DNA of 64,000 bases from JAGVYF01 sp041650315 (GCA_041650315.1 JBAZLJ010000001.1:551456-615455); one strand, 5' to 3'; numbered from the stretch's first letter, positions 40,523 through 49,384 are shown. Notes: a model not told the origin generated them from the letters alone. Numbers and translations: made by a program.

Positions 40523-41223
40523 CATTCCACCTCGATTGGATTGAATTGCACAATCATGCCGTAGTCTTCCAAGGATGTGCAGTACTTACGGACAAGGTCA
40601 TTCAACTTCTTATAGTTCTTCATCATCTTGTAGGTCTCGAGAGTGATGAAGAATACCTTCTGGTCCATCATGTAGAACTGAGCCGATTCGAGATACTCTC
40701 TGTATCCCTTACCCAGGCCGTAGTTTATTCCTTGACTTACCAGTATAGTCTGCTTGAGCCTATACTCAAACCGACCCCATTCGTTCACCATGAAGCATCG
40801 GGAACGAATTCCGAGATTATTGAAAGTGTTCCAATAATAGCATCCGTTGGAGAAATCGTTGCCGGATATTGCCAATGAATCCGAAAAGGATTCCTTGACA
40901 TAGAGTTTGCTCGGATGCGTATGGTATTTCCAGACCTCAGAACCTCGAGGTATCACCTTGCTGATTATCAAATGATAGATTGTGCTGAACGAAGTTTTCA
41001 CTGCTTTATTGGTCACGGATATACCTATATCGTACCATCTGCCGTTGTGATAGAGATATGCATCCTCGCGGCTCAAAGTCTTGGCTTGATTGAGCAAGTC
41101 CCTCTCGCCATCCTCCAGCGACCTGACGAAGACGTTGCCTGCGAAGGGCGAGTATTCCAGCGGTTGCGCCGATAGTGCTGAAGCGCAGAGCAGTATGATG
41201 AAGGTGCTGATTATGCTCTTCAT
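40522..41223 (-). CDS. secreted protein, possible JAB/MPN-like metal site
   Basis: A 233-residue protein with signal peptide MKSIISTFIILLCASALSAQ. The mature part includes VWKYHTHP and, 15 residues later, AISGNDF, reminiscent of the H-x-H-P and S-x-x-D pieces of JAMM metalloproteases, with E92 in SEVW as possible third element. The spacing is longer than usual, so this is tentative. Start ATG is in an ATGA overlap; the longer frame is arginine-rich and has no ribosome site. Confidence 0.75.
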   Translation of the reverse strand: MKSIISTFIILLCASALSAQPLEYSPFAGNVFVRSLEDGERDLLNQAKTLSREDAYLYHNGRWYDIGISVTNKAVKTSFSTIYHLIISKVIPRGSEVWKYHTHPSKLYVKESFSDSLAISGNDFSNGCYYWNTFNNLGIRSRCFMVNEWGRFEYRLKQTILVSQGINYGLGKGYREYLESAQFYMMDQKVFFITLETYKMMKNYKKLNDLVRKYCTSLEDYGMIVQFNPIEVE

Positions 41224-41513
41224 ATCACCATGAGACGGAAACGTTGCGCAAGCCGATTGTATTCTTCGACAGCGTATTGCACGGCAGTCGGCAGGCCCTG
41301 CACTTCGAACCTCACGCCGCAGAAGATTATGCACGGCTCGGACTTGGATGATGCTATCGCCAGCGAAACCTTCCTCTTCGAGAAAACCGGGAAGATAGTC
41401 TTCTCGAGAAAATCACGTTTTTCCTTCGGAAGCTTGGCGAAGAATTGGTTGAATGTCATAGGACGCCCCCTTCTCTCTATCGACTTCTCTATTTCTTTCT
41501 TGTCGAGCGACAT
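41220..41513 (-). CDS. hypothetical protein, two possible starts
   Basis: A 97-residue protein if started at the TAATG junction. A second ATG 18 codons in (MTFNQFFAKLPKEKRD) follows AGAAGGGGGCGTCCT and may be the real start. Alpha/beta, soluble. Function unknown. Confidence 0.7.
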   Translation of the reverse strand: MSLDKKEIEKSIERRGRPMTFNQFFAKLPKEKRDFLEKTIFPVFSKRKVSLAIASSKSEPCIIFCGVRFEVQGLPTAVQYAVEEYNRLAQRFRLMVI

Positions 41514-41851
41514 TATTCGCGCAACTTTCCTATAAACTCATCGAGCTTTTGGAATGCGGAATGGAGGGGTCCAATCGCCGTCAGCATCAATGATGCATGC
41601 GTTCTCTGTATGTTATGAGAAGTCCCTTCCGACAAAAGGAGAAGCAACCCTTGCTCATCCTCCACCACCCTGAAATTGTCGCGCAATTCTTTCAATGCGG
41701 AGTTCATGCTGTAGAAAGATTCCTGATTCAATCCCAGATTGGCAATCTCTTGACCCAACGCATAAGAAGAGAGTTTCTTACCGGGCGCCTTGTTCAACAA
41801 ATAAATGATTAATTCCTTGGTGCTCATCCTTTTCAGCTCGTTCTTCCCCAT
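41513..41851 (-). CDS. hypothetical protein, winged-helix-like
   Basis: A 112-residue protein with helices STKELIIYLLNKAP, SSYALGQEIANLG and SFYSMNSALKELRD, then a short hairpin (FRVVEDEQGLLLLL), the order of a winged-helix DNA-binding domain. GGGAGGG site upstream. A regulatory role is a structural guess. Confidence 0.72.
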   Translation of the reverse strand: MGKNELKRMSTKELIIYLLNKAPGKKLSSYALGQEIANLGLNQESFYSMNSALKELRDNFRVVEDEQGLLLLLSEGTSHNIQRTHASLMLTAIGPLHSAFQKLDEFIGKLRE

Positions 41852-41864
41852 AATTCCCTCCCTT

Positions 41865-42227
41865 TCAGTTCAGCTCTGATTTCGGGACTTTCGTAACGCC
41901 GGTCTGCTCTTCTATGATTACTTTCATCTTGCGCGAATTGAGGTTGGTCCAGAACAGGATATGACCGCAGACTACACATGAGAAATTCGCACCTTCTTCG
42001 TTCTCGCTGAACTGCATATCGGACAGGATTATCCTGCTGCATTTTTTGCAGAAGTACGCAACTATCTCTGAACGCTGTTTCAGCACTTTGCCTTCAAACA
42101 TGCTTTTCATCCAAATGAAATATATCCTATAAGCGCCGTCCTTGGTGGTCTCCTTCTCCAAGGCGGTATGAACATTGTTATCGGGGAACATCTCGTAAAG
42201 TTCTTTCTCGTCTATGAAACGAGGCAT
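41865..42227 (-). CDS. zinc-ribbon protein
   Basis: A 120-residue protein starting MPRFIDEKELYEMF after AGGCGGACAT. The C-terminal half has CKKC and, 26 residues later, CVVCGHILFW: a four-cysteine zinc ribbon. Related to its upstream neighbour, which has a shorter ribbon. Confidence 0.77.
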   Translation of the reverse strand: MPRFIDEKELYEMFPDNNVHTALEKETTKDGAYRIYFIWMKSMFEGKVLKQRSEIVAYFCKKCSRIILSDMQFSENEEGANFSCVVCGHILFWTNLNSRKMKVIIEEQTGVTKVPKSELN

Positions 42228-42235
42228 ATGTCCGC

Positions 42236-42487
42236 CTATGCAATCAATAGGACGTATCGGCATGCCCTGCAATAGTACATGTTGCCCATCACCGGCGGAG
42301 TCTCGAGCTCGAACCTGCCACAGCGGCCGCAATAGTATGCGATGGATTTCGCAATGGCTGGCTGGCCAGGCAATACTACACGGACTGTGTAGATGAATCC
42401 GTTGGCGACTTTTTCTTTCTTCAGGTCATGGAAGAGTTCGAAAAGGTGTTTTTCAGTCTCTTTCTGCTTATCATCCATCGCAATCAT
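42236..42487 (-). CDS. zinc-ribbon protein
   Basis: An 83-residue protein. After an N-terminal charged helix and a strand (GFIYTVRVVLPG) comes CGRC and, 18 residues later, CRACRYVLL. Same order of elements as the gene at 41865, so probably tandem paralogs. ATGA start. Confidence 0.77.
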   Translation of the reverse strand: MIAMDDKQKETEKHLFELFHDLKKEKVANGFIYTVRVVLPGQPAIAKSIAYYCGRCGRFELETPPVMGNMYYCRACRYVLLIA

Positions 42488-42855
42488 CTTTCTACCGCCA
42501 CTTCATCATGCTCACAGCAGTGCTTATGTTCAGGTTCAAGAGCGAAGTCGATGAATTCTTCATTGAGCTCGTAACGACGCTCTATGAAAGGCAGATTCTC
42601 GTCTAAGGTATTGATTATTTTTGCATTCTCAAGTTCTTTGAGAGCTTTGTTGAAGATTGCTTCAGGAAGCGGAACCGTGTGCAGCACATCGCTCTGATAT
42701 GCGCGTTCCACGTCAACGCCTGCGATGATTCTCGTATAGGTCAGGCATGAACTCTTCCAGAACTTAGCGGTGCGTATGATTGCGCTTTTGAAAAGCTCAG
42801 CCATCGCAGAAAGCTTTTTCGCTTTCTTTGGACGAAGCTTATAGGGCGGACTCAT
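42484..42855 (-). CDS. hypothetical helical protein with HCCEH end
   Basis: A 123-residue helical, basic protein; the C-terminus EPEHKHCCEHDEVAVER is rich in histidine and cysteine and could bind a metal. The helical part (residues 55-105) looks like a degenerate winged helix. GGAGGAAT site upstream. Confidence 0.73.
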   Translation of the reverse strand: MSPPYKLRPKKAKKLSAMAELFKSAIIRTAKFWKSSCLTYTRIIAGVDVERAYQSDVLHTVPLPEAIFNKALKELENAKIINTLDENLPFIERRYELNEEFIDFALEPEHKHCCEHDEVAVER

Positions 42856-43157
42856 CGCTTATTCCTCCTCTGCGAATGATTGCTGGTAAGAGGGTGTTTC
42901 TTATCGAACAGAACCATCTGCATGCCGTTCGCGAGAGCATGCGCTTCGGCTTCGCCGTGCCATTCCTCGAGAACACTGCAGGAGTCAGGCCGATGTATGC
43001 CAAGCTGACAGCTCGCGCGGCAGCCTGTGGGGAACTGGCAGTCGATGATTACGTGCTTGCCCTCATTGATCTCGATGATTAGACTAGCGACAGCCACGGG
43101 AGATTTCACTCCCTTCAAGAACCATCTCGCGACGTACTCCTTCTCAGCCAATGCCAT
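42852..43157 (-). CDS. hypothetical protein, ribonuclease-H-like shape
   Basis: A 101-residue protein starting MALAEKEYVARWFLKGVK after GAAAGGAG. The order of strands (PVAVASLIIEINEGKHVII), a later WHGEAEAHALANGMQM helix and basic end recalls small RNase-H-like folds, where an E-A-x-A helix is common, but catalytic residues are not clear. Cysteines sit at 41, 46 and 50. Confidence 0.7.
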   Translation of the reverse strand: MALAEKEYVARWFLKGVKSPVAVASLIIEINEGKHVIIDCQFPTGCRASCQLGIHRPDSCSVLEEWHGEAEAHALANGMQMVLFDKKHPLTSNHSQRRNKR

Positions 43158-43158
43158 G

Positions 43159-43818
43159 CTATGCTCCTTTCTTCGGATTTTCATCCTGAATGCCTAAATC
43201 TGCCTCAATATAATCGCCGCGCAGGTGAATCTTCTTGATGCCTTTTAGCAAAGTGGTCTTTAGCATGAACTGCAGGAATTCCCGCGCTTCGTGTTCAGTG
43301 TTCATTTCCTTGTCATCATTCTCTTTGGCAGCATCAACCATGCACTGGACCAGCTTGCTTATGCTGATGACTGCCTTAGTCTTACCATTCTTAGCAATCA
43401 TCCTTATCAACTCTTTCTGCAATTTCTGCAGAGTGTCTTTCTCACCCAATGAACGCGATTTCGGCGGATCCTTTGGCGGGGCGGAGTGCTGGTTGAGCCA
43501 GACTTCGCTGGTATTGACATCGCAGACAATAAGTTTCTCAGCCTCAACTTGTTTCAGTGTGCTGATAACATCGAAATGTGGCAATATAGCTATTATGCTT
43601 TTGTAAGCGTCTACAAATACATCTAGAGGAAGTTTACCGCCATAGACATTGAGTATGGCCAATACAATCGGCCTGAATAAATCTATGGACGCGGGCATCT
43701 TGATACTTTTGCTCGGCTGCGGAGGAGAAGGAGAATTCAAATTTCTATTAGGTGTGCCTGGTTTCGGACCTATCGGATGAGCTGCTGTCAGAGATCCTTT
43801 CGGCTTGTAGGAAGGCAA
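43159..43818 (-). CDS. hypothetical protein, TTG start
   Basis: A 219-residue protein starting at TTG after AAGGAGGAAACC. The proline-rich N-terminus (residues 1-40) leads to two helical domains: residues 45-110 look like a winged helix, and 125-219 are helical with a closing basic strand. Function unknown. Confidence 0.75.
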   Translation of the reverse strand: MPSYKPKGSLTAAHPIGPKPGTPNRNLNSPSPPQPSKSIKMPASIDLFRPIVLAILNVYGGKLPLDVFVDAYKSIIAILPHFDVISTLKQVEAEKLIVCDVNTSEVWLNQHSAPPKDPPKSRSLGEKDTLQKLQKELIRMIAKNGKTKAVISISKLVQCMVDAAKENDDKEMNTEHEAREFLQFMLKTTLLKGIKKIHLRGDYIEADLGIQDENPKKGA

Positions 43819-43839
43819 GGTTTCCTCCTTAACATTGGA

Positions 43840-44928
43840 TTATTCCTTACGCAGGATGTTGTCAAGGAACTTGTTGAGATCCTCCCTGCGGAAGCATGCG
43901 CCTGATGCGGCCTTGTGGCCACCGCCGCTTGCGTCTTCCAATCCAGCTACGCCGCGTTTCATAAGCTCATTCATGTTTTCGTTGTGAGACTGATTGCGGG
44001 CACTGACTCGTACGAAATCGCCTTCAAAGCACATTATCACAAACGTTTCGTTCGGAGTCTCATTTGAGATACAATTCGCGATGAACGAGGCTATCCTCGA
44101 ATTCAATGGATTGATAATGCCGTAATGCAAATTTCTCTCAGGGTAGAAAAGTTCCACCTGCTTGTACAGCTTAACGCAACGTTCGATATCGCGCTGGACT
44201 TTTGCCGCAATCTCAGTCAATGTCGCGATGTCGCGGTCAATGACCATTGCATAGACCTTCTCTGCATCCAACAGCGAAAGACCCGCCGAGACCATGCCGC
44301 ATATCTTGCCTGGTTTGGAATCGCGGTAATTTTCAGGAGATATGCCGGGGAACAGACGGGCGATGAATTCTTCGTTCTCCTTGCGCTTGAATGAGTGATC
44401 GGAGATCATGGCTGCGCAGACCAGCAAAGACCATCCCTCCATATCGTTAATCAAACCTCGAGCCAGGAAGAAAGTCAGCAACGACGCACAATCTTCGGTA
44501 TTGGTCTTGATTATGTCCTTGGTGTCCTGGAGGGCAGGATTCGCCGGGTGATGGTCAATCAGTAATGTCCTGAAACGCTTCCTGAACTCAGTGAATGCCT
44601 CAAAGTCATAATTGTCAATGTTTATATCGAGTATGACCACTGTGTCTATCTTCTCGTCCCCGAGGCGATGCAGGACATCAGCAAGCAATCTTTTATTGCC
44701 GTAATCGGTGAAGATACGGACCTTGGGGAACAAAAACAGCTCGTTGAAAGCCTGTTCCATCAGCACGCCTGCACACAATCCGTCGAGATCGTTGTGCGCG
44801 ATGATCGCTATCCTGCTGTCCTCGTACGTGGAAAAAAGAAACTTGCGGAAAGTCTCCTCATCGCCGAGAAGGAACTTTATCTCAGGGAACACGAGCGTGT
44901 CGTCGAAACGCTGGACTTGCTTCGACAT
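43840..44928 (-). CDS. DHH/DHHA1 family phosphoesterase
   Basis: A 362-residue protein. Motif I is HNDLDGLCAG (45-54), motif III LLIDHHPAN (122-130) contains the D125-H126-H127 triad, and the DHHA1 end has SGGGHKAASGACF at about 336-348. Members include RecJ-like exonucleases, nano-RNases and cyclic-dinucleotide phosphodiesterases. Length and layout without an extra OB domain favour the NrnA/GdpP-type small phosphoesterases or archaeal RecJ-like proteins. The first acidic residue is N-D in HND, where D-H-D is more usual. Confidence 0.9.
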   Translation of the reverse strand: MSKQVQRFDDTLVFPEIKFLLGDEETFRKFLFSTYEDSRIAIIAHNDLDGLCAGVLMEQAFNELFLFPKVRIFTDYGNKRLLADVLHRLGDEKIDTVVILDINIDNYDFEAFTEFRKRFRTLLIDHHPANPALQDTKDIIKTNTEDCASLLTFFLARGLINDMEGWSLLVCAAMISDHSFKRKENEEFIARLFPGISPENYRDSKPGKICGMVSAGLSLLDAEKVYAMVIDRDIATLTEIAAKVQRDIERCVKLYKQVELFYPERNLHYGIINPLNSRIASFIANCISNETPNETFVIMCFEGDFVRVSARNQSHNENMNELMKRGVAGLEDASGGGHKAASGACFRREDLNKFLDNILRKE

Positions 44929-44939
44929 CTATGCTCCTT

Positions 44940-45275
44940 TCATGACTGAAGAGTCGGAGGATTGGGATCACTCTGATAAGTGTTCGCCAGCTCGAAGAAT
45001 ATGCCTTGGAGCAGTTCCACATCGCGGCAGTTGGTCAGCACTTTGAGATCGAACTTGTCATCAGTGACCGGCGTGAGGATTATCCTGATGATATAGTCAT
45101 TGTCCTTGGGGTCGCCGTCCGGTTCAGGCATGAGCAGTATGGGAAGCTTGTCGAAGCCCTCGAAAAACTGCTTCATCAGCCTCTTGACGGAAGCATCATC
45201 CAAGTTCGTGTCTATGGCCATGCTGAAGTCTATGCGGTCGATCTCTACGATGATCCTCGCAACTCTGTCGTTCAT
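44940..45275 (-). CDS. hypothetical protein, family of 13587 and 20328
   Basis: A 111-residue alpha/beta protein (VARIIVEIDRIDFSMAI; then YIIRIILTPVTDDKFDLKVL). The C-terminal CRDVELLQGIFFELANTY corresponds to the helix in 13587 and 20328. Directly upstream of the DHH gene. AAAGGAGCCATAG site. Confidence 0.74.
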   Translation of the reverse strand: MNDRVARIIVEIDRIDFSMAIDTNLDDASVKRLMKQFFEGFDKLPILLMPEPDGDPKDNDYIIRIILTPVTDDKFDLKVLTNCRDVELLQGIFFELANTYQSDPNPPTLQS

Positions 45276-45288
45276 CTATGGCTCCTTT

Positions 45289-45801
45289 CTATGCCGAAAT
45301 CCGGCGGATCTTCTCGAGATAAAGAAAGTTTTCGATGTAATGGATGGCCGCTCTCTGGTCCCAGTACGGGATGTTGTTATAGTAACTAATGCGCATAGCG
45401 AGCAAGAATTTCAGTGTCACAAGTCCCACTTCTTCTAATGACCCTGCCGACTCAGCCCTGTACGGCCTGCCTGCGTTATCTGCAACTATACCGAAAGGAT
45501 TTCTGTGCAGAAGACAACATCCATCCTTCACATCCATCGCCGCATCATAAAGAAGCCCGATGATAGTCTTGTTCCAATCCTCGTCCAGCAGATTTATGTC
45601 AGGAGATATTTCGATGTACACTATCTCTTCGCCCCGCTTCATCAAATCATCTTCTATCTTGCGGACTTTCTCCAAACAAGTCCACCAGAGCATCGCTTCC
45701 GTATCATGTATCTCTTTCATCTCAGCCTTGTGACGAGCTTCTTCTTGGTCGCGCCTCTTCCTCAGCTCATCGAGCGCCTTATCAAGCTCATCTCGCGTCA
45801 T
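45289..45801 (-). CDS. hypothetical protein with coiled-coil start
   Basis: A 170-residue protein. Residues 1-30 are a charged coiled coil (DELDKALDELRKRRDQEEAR), followed by a helical domain with adjacent cysteines (KDGCCLLH, about 92). Start after AGGAAGGAG, just 3' of a stable hairpin. Confidence 0.75.
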   Translation of the reverse strand: MTRDELDKALDELRKRRDQEEARHKAEMKEIHDTEAMLWWTCLEKVRKIEDDLMKRGEEIVYIEISPDINLLDEDWNKTIIGLLYDAAMDVKDGCCLLHRNPFGIVADNAGRPYRAESAGSLEEVGLVTLKFLLAMRISYYNNIPYWDQRAAIHYIENFLYLEKIRRISA

Positions 45802-45816
45802 CTATTGCTCCTTCCT

Positions 45817-45864
45817 GGACGCACCCGGTCCGCGCTGTTTCTGTTTGCGTGAACCGGGGCGTCC
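45817..45864 (-). promoter_or_regulatory. intercistronic hairpin
   Basis: GGACGC/GCGTCC and CCCGGT/ACCGGG pair across a one-base bulge (12 pairs) around a 23-nt loop. The stem ends directly at the AGGAAGGAG site of the downstream gene. No T-run on the transcribed strand. Confidence 0.7.
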
Positions 45865-45884
45865 TCAATGTTTTGATTTTGGAA

Positions 45885-47780
45885 CTACTGCTCGATGATG
45901 TCGACGTATGCCGAAACGCCGTTGCCGATGACGAGCTTCTTCCTCTGCGAACTGACTGCGGGCAATTTCTCTGCGTACGGATCGCGGATGCCGGTGCCGC
46001 GCATCATACGGAACATGGAGTTCATCGAATCGATTATCTGCCGGCCGTGCTGATCCTCACAGGATTTCCTTACCTGCTGCGCGGCCTTAAACGCGTTGAT
46101 GCGCCGGCCGATGGGCTTATCGCTCTTGATATCGTCGCCGGTCTGCACCATGATCCTGCGCAGCTCCTGCTGGCTGATGTCCTTGTTCAGCGTGATCAGG
46201 TAGCACGCGAGGCCGGCAGCGACGGGCGAAGCCATCGACGTGCCGCAGCAACGGCCGTACTTGTCGCCAGGCATGGTCGAGAGGATGCCATCGCCGCGAA
46301 CTGCCTTGGTGATGCCGGCGCCGGGCGCGCAGAGGTCAACACCCTTGCCGTGATTCGAGAAGAATGCGCGGCCTTCCTTCTTGAAATAGTGGGCGGAAGC
46401 ACCGACGCCGAGCACGTTATCGTAGCGCGCGGGATAGCCTGCGCCATTGCCGCGAGTGCCTTCCTCGTTGCCTTCGTTGCCGGCGGCAGCGACGATGAAA
46501 AGACCCTTGCTGTATGCGTAGTTGCATGCCTCTTCGAGAGGATAGAGAAAGCTGCGCGGAAGACGGCCGCTGGCGCCGAGGCTCATGTTGATAACGCCCG
46601 GGATCTTGGTCTGCAGGTGCTTGGGACGCAGACTATTAATCTTCACTGCCTCGTCAGCGGCTGACTTGATTCCGCGAGCGATGTCAAGTAGGGAACCGGA
46701 ACCGGCTTCGCTGAGCACGCGGAACGAACGGACTTGGATGTTGTTCGAGAAGCCAGTGCCGCCTTCGCCGTTGTTCATCACCGACGCTGCAATACCGCCG
46801 ACGTGCGTGCCATGGAACTCTGCATCGATGCGGTTCTTCGGATCCTTGCGGTTGTTAACGAAATCGTAGCCGTAGGAATCCTGCCACATGAGCATGTTCG
46901 CGTTGAGGTCTTTGTGCTTGTAGTCCATTCCTTGGTCGATGATGTAAAGAAGCACTTTGGTGTTGGTGTCGCCGTAAGAGTTCCATGCATTTTGCGCGTC
47001 TATCAATGGGAAATGGTGCTGGTCCTTGTAGAGCGGATCGTTTATCCTGCGGCCATTCTCCAAATAATCAGCGACGAGCTTCGAAAGGTCAGTCTCGTCC
47101 TGAATCAAGGAAGGAGTCTTCTTGATTATCGGCGGGATGAGGTCGAGCATACTGTAGCCCATGCCGCGCAGCTGGGTGTAATAATAATCGCCGACCTTGA
47201 TGTCAGCCTCAGCGCCATCGAGCTTGATGATGAGGTTCGGCACGGCATAGAATCCGTTGTAGCTGTCCGCAATCTCGTGCTCGAGAGTCTGGCGAGCATA
47301 GAGATCACAGCGCCCGTCGAGAAGTTCTTTCAGCGAGTACAACTGGAAGCATTCTTCGCAGTTGTAATCGTGATTGAAATAATTCTGCAAATGAACCTTC
47401 ATGGAGAAATCGAAGTCGTCATTGGACTGCTGATTCAGCTCGGCTATCACTTTCTGGATGTCAACGTTGGGATTGTCGAACACGAGTTCGTAGATGTCTT
47501 CGAACTCGGATGGCGCATAGACGTGCTTCACGCCGTACTTATGCTCGGTGATGTTGTCTATCCAATCAATGCCGACTTCACCTTCATTGAGCTGCGCTCC
47601 GGTCGGAAGGCTGCCGGGCATGTGCACGATGAGGCGGCCGGGGATGAAGGTGTAGGTGGGCTTCTCATTGGCTGGGTTGATGGCGGAGTCTGTCTCCTGG
47701 AAATAGGTGTTCTGAAGCGCGAAGAGCCCTGCAACCAGCATGCACAGCAGGGCAGCGAGCGAATAGCGATATTTCTTCAT
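45885..47780 (-). CDS. subtilisin-like serine protease, secreted
   Basis: A 631-residue protease. Signal or anchor MKKYRYSLAALLCMLVAGLF is followed by a long propeptide region (about 45-260). The S8 catalytic triad is present: D282 (YIIDQGMDYKH), H323 (FHGTHVGGIAAS), S515 (CGTSMASPVAAG), with oxyanion N435 (AAAGNEG). It acts outside the cell and may mature or degrade surface proteins, perhaps neighbours in this array. The N-terminus is shared with the helical protein at 25333. Start is ATG after GAAAGGAGCGTCT. Confidence 0.95.
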   Translation of the reverse strand: MKKYRYSLAALLCMLVAGLFALQNTYFQETDSAINPANEKPTYTFIPGRLIVHMPGSLPTGAQLNEGEVGIDWIDNITEHKYGVKHVYAPSEFEDIYELVFDNPNVDIQKVIAELNQQSNDDFDFSMKVHLQNYFNHDYNCEECFQLYSLKELLDGRCDLYARQTLEHEIADSYNGFYAVPNLIIKLDGAEADIKVGDYYYTQLRGMGYSMLDLIPPIIKKTPSLIQDETDLSKLVADYLENGRRINDPLYKDQHHFPLIDAQNAWNSYGDTNTKVLLYIIDQGMDYKHKDLNANMLMWQDSYGYDFVNNRKDPKNRIDAEFHGTHVGGIAASVMNNGEGGTGFSNNIQVRSFRVLSEAGSGSLLDIARGIKSAADEAVKINSLRPKHLQTKIPGVINMSLGASGRLPRSFLYPLEEACNYAYSKGLFIVAAAGNEGNEEGTRGNGAGYPARYDNVLGVGASAHYFKKEGRAFFSNHGKGVDLCAPGAGITKAVRGDGILSTMPGDKYGRCCGTSMASPVAAGLACYLITLNKDISQQELRRIMVQTGDDIKSDKPIGRRINAFKAAQQVRKSCEDQHGRQIIDSMNSMFRMMRGTGIRDPYAEKLPAVSSQRKKLVIGNGVSAYVDIIEQ

Positions 47781-47791
47781 AGACGCTCCTT

Positions 47792-48235
47792 TCAAGTCAG
47801 TTTATCTTTCGGGCGGTAGGGAATCAGGCCGAGCAATTCTTTCGCGAGACGCTTCCTCTGAGTCGCCTCTTTGGAAGCCAACTTCTTATCCAGCGTGATG
47901 GGTTTCTTTTTCCGCTTAGAGCCTTTCCAATGAGCGAGAGCATATTCAAGTTTTTCTACTACGGCGCCATGATATCTGCTCCTCGCTAGTTGTAGTGGAG
48001 TCATCTTTGTAGTCATGTCCGGCAGCTTCGGATCTGCGCCATATTCCAGGAGTATGACAACCATGCCGCAGAAACCATGATATGCCGCCCAAACCAATGG
48101 AGTGTTGCCTTCAGCGTCATAATAATCAGGATCGGCGCCATTCTTCAGACAGATTGCCGCCGTATCCTCATCGTTGCGCAATACTGCTTTGATGAGATCC
48201 TCGTTGATGACTATCTGTTCCTGTGTGTATGCCAC
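47792..48235 (-). CDS. ankyrin-repeat protein, GTG start
   Basis: A 147-residue protein. Ankyrin units: NGADPDYYDAEGNTPLVWAA and YGADPKLPDMTTKMTPLQLA (about 32-100), then a basic tail (KGSKRKKKPITLDKKLASKE). GTG follows AGGAGGTGACGGCC. Immediately upstream of the subtilase gene. Confidence 0.84.
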   Translation of the reverse strand: MAYTQEQIVINEDLIKAVLRNDEDTAAICLKNGADPDYYDAEGNTPLVWAAYHGFCGMVVILLEYGADPKLPDMTTKMTPLQLARSRYHGAVVEKLEYALAHWKGSKRKKKPITLDKKLASKEATQRKRLAKELLGLIPYRPKDKLT

Positions 48236-48266
48236 ACGGCCGTCACCTCCTCTGATTGGCTAATAA

Positions 48267-48527
48267 CTACTGCCTGTCGAAGAAATCTTTCATGCCGCTT
48301 CTCTGAATCCAGATATCGACGACATCTTCAACTCCGCGGAACGGGGCGAAGAGCATCTTCTGCGGGACGAGCTGACGAAGCTCAAGCTTGAGCTTCTTGA
48401 GAGAAGTGATCAATCCGATGGTAATCTGGCTGAGGATGCGCGCCATCATGTGCACCTTGCATTCCTCAGTGAATCCAATATCCTCTTCGAGGATTCTCCT
48501 TAATCTCGTGACCTCTGGGGGTTCCAT
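48267..48527 (-). CDS. hypothetical helical protein
   Basis: An 86-residue helical protein starting MEPPEVTRLRRILEEDIGF. A TTG two codons upstream, nearer to the GGAGGTGTC site, is an alternative. Function unknown. Confidence 0.7.
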   Translation of the reverse strand: MEPPEVTRLRRILEEDIGFTEECKVHMMARILSQITIGLITSLKKLKLELRQLVPQKMLFAPFRGVEDVVDIWIQRSGMKDFFDRQ

Positions 48528-48546
48528 CTCCAAGACACCTCCTTTC

Positions 48547-48873
48547 TTAAGTCACCAATTGGGGATTATCCTGAGGGCTCTTGTTGACCATGATTTCCTT
48601 CTTGCCGCAATATGTGCATTCGCGCATGGTCAGGCTGAGCTTTTTTTCTTGCGAAGAGAAGCCATAGACTGAGATGTAGGCATGGACGCAAACTTTCTCT
48701 ATCTCCCAAAGCTCAGCCAAAGCTTCGTCACGCAAACGAATTATCTTCGTGCAGGTTAAACGGAGCTTCTCGGGATCTTCATCTCCTGCGAGATCGTAAA
48801 AAAATCCGCCTTGAAGCAGGAGGTTCAGGAAATCTATCCTGTCACGCAGTTCCCGCGCGTGAAGGTTGGTCAT
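48547..48873 (-). CDS. hypothetical protein with CTYCG site
   Basis: A 108-residue protein, helical, ATGA-coupled. Near the end RECTYCGKKEIMVN gives a single C-x2-C; with no second pair it may bind metal as a dimer. Function unknown. Confidence 0.72.
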   Translation of the reverse strand: MTNLHARELRDRIDFLNLLLQGGFFYDLAGDEDPEKLRLTCTKIIRLRDEALAELWEIEKVCVHAYISVYGFSSQEKKLSLTMRECTYCGKKEIMVNKSPQDNPQLVT

Positions 48874-49163
48874 GCTTTGCTTTCGTTCCGCTTAAATGAG
48901 CGATTGAGCCTCTTTGACAACCTGTCCTTCTCTATCTGGATTTTTCTATCACGATGGAATCCCGTCAACTGCTTAGCCAAATCTTCAGGCACGTTAAATG
49001 CTACGCAATCCTTCATCTTACTGGTGAAAATGTTCTCAAGCACATCGTATTCAGTGAAGATGCAATGATCATCCATCAACCTGCAGAAAACGCAGGATTC
49101 CGGAAACTCATTAACCGCCATCTTACGCAGCTCCGCGTGGATGCAGGGCAATTTCTTACTCAT
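48870..49163 (-). CDS. cysteine/histidine-containing protein
   Basis: A 97-residue protein with C7, H9, CVFC (about 24-27) and HC (33-34), a possible zinc site, then a basic helical tail (DRKIQIEKDRLSKRLNRSFK). AAAGGAGGAACC site upstream. Tail charge suggests nucleic-acid contact. Confidence 0.73.
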   Translation of the reverse strand: MSKKLPCIHAELRKMAVNEFPESCVFCRLMDDHCIFTEYDVLENIFTSKMKDCVAFNVPEDLAKQLTGFHRDRKIQIEKDRLSKRLNRSFKRNESKA

Positions 49164-49173
49164 GGTTCCTCCT

Positions 49174-49365
49174 TTACCGCAATCCGAAGTATATCGCCAA
49201 AGGAGTCATAACGAATGATAGCACGATAAGAGTCCATTTCAATTTCTTGAGAATCCACCTATTACTATCATCTTCACATTTCCTCTCGTGTTTCCCGAGG
49301 GAGACTGCGTACGCTAGCACTGCCCATGATAGGATATAAGTCATCGCTGCGAGGATTTTCCTCAT
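49174..49365 (-). CDS. two-segment membrane protein
   Basis: A 63-residue protein: signal-like helix (MRKILAAMTYILSWAVLAYA), charged loop (KHERKCEDDSNRWILKKLK) and a second helix. The ribosome site AAAGGGG is 12 nt away, farther than usual. Confidence 0.73.
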   Translation of the reverse strand: MRKILAAMTYILSWAVLAYAVSLGKHERKCEDDSNRWILKKLKWTLIVLSFVMTPLAIYFGLR

Positions 49366-49384
49366 CGTTCAGCCACGCCCCTTT

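Noticed and set aside
46734..47819. 361-codon plus-strand open frame
   Set aside because: Shadow of the subtilase gene, whose catalytic triad is unambiguous on the minus strand.
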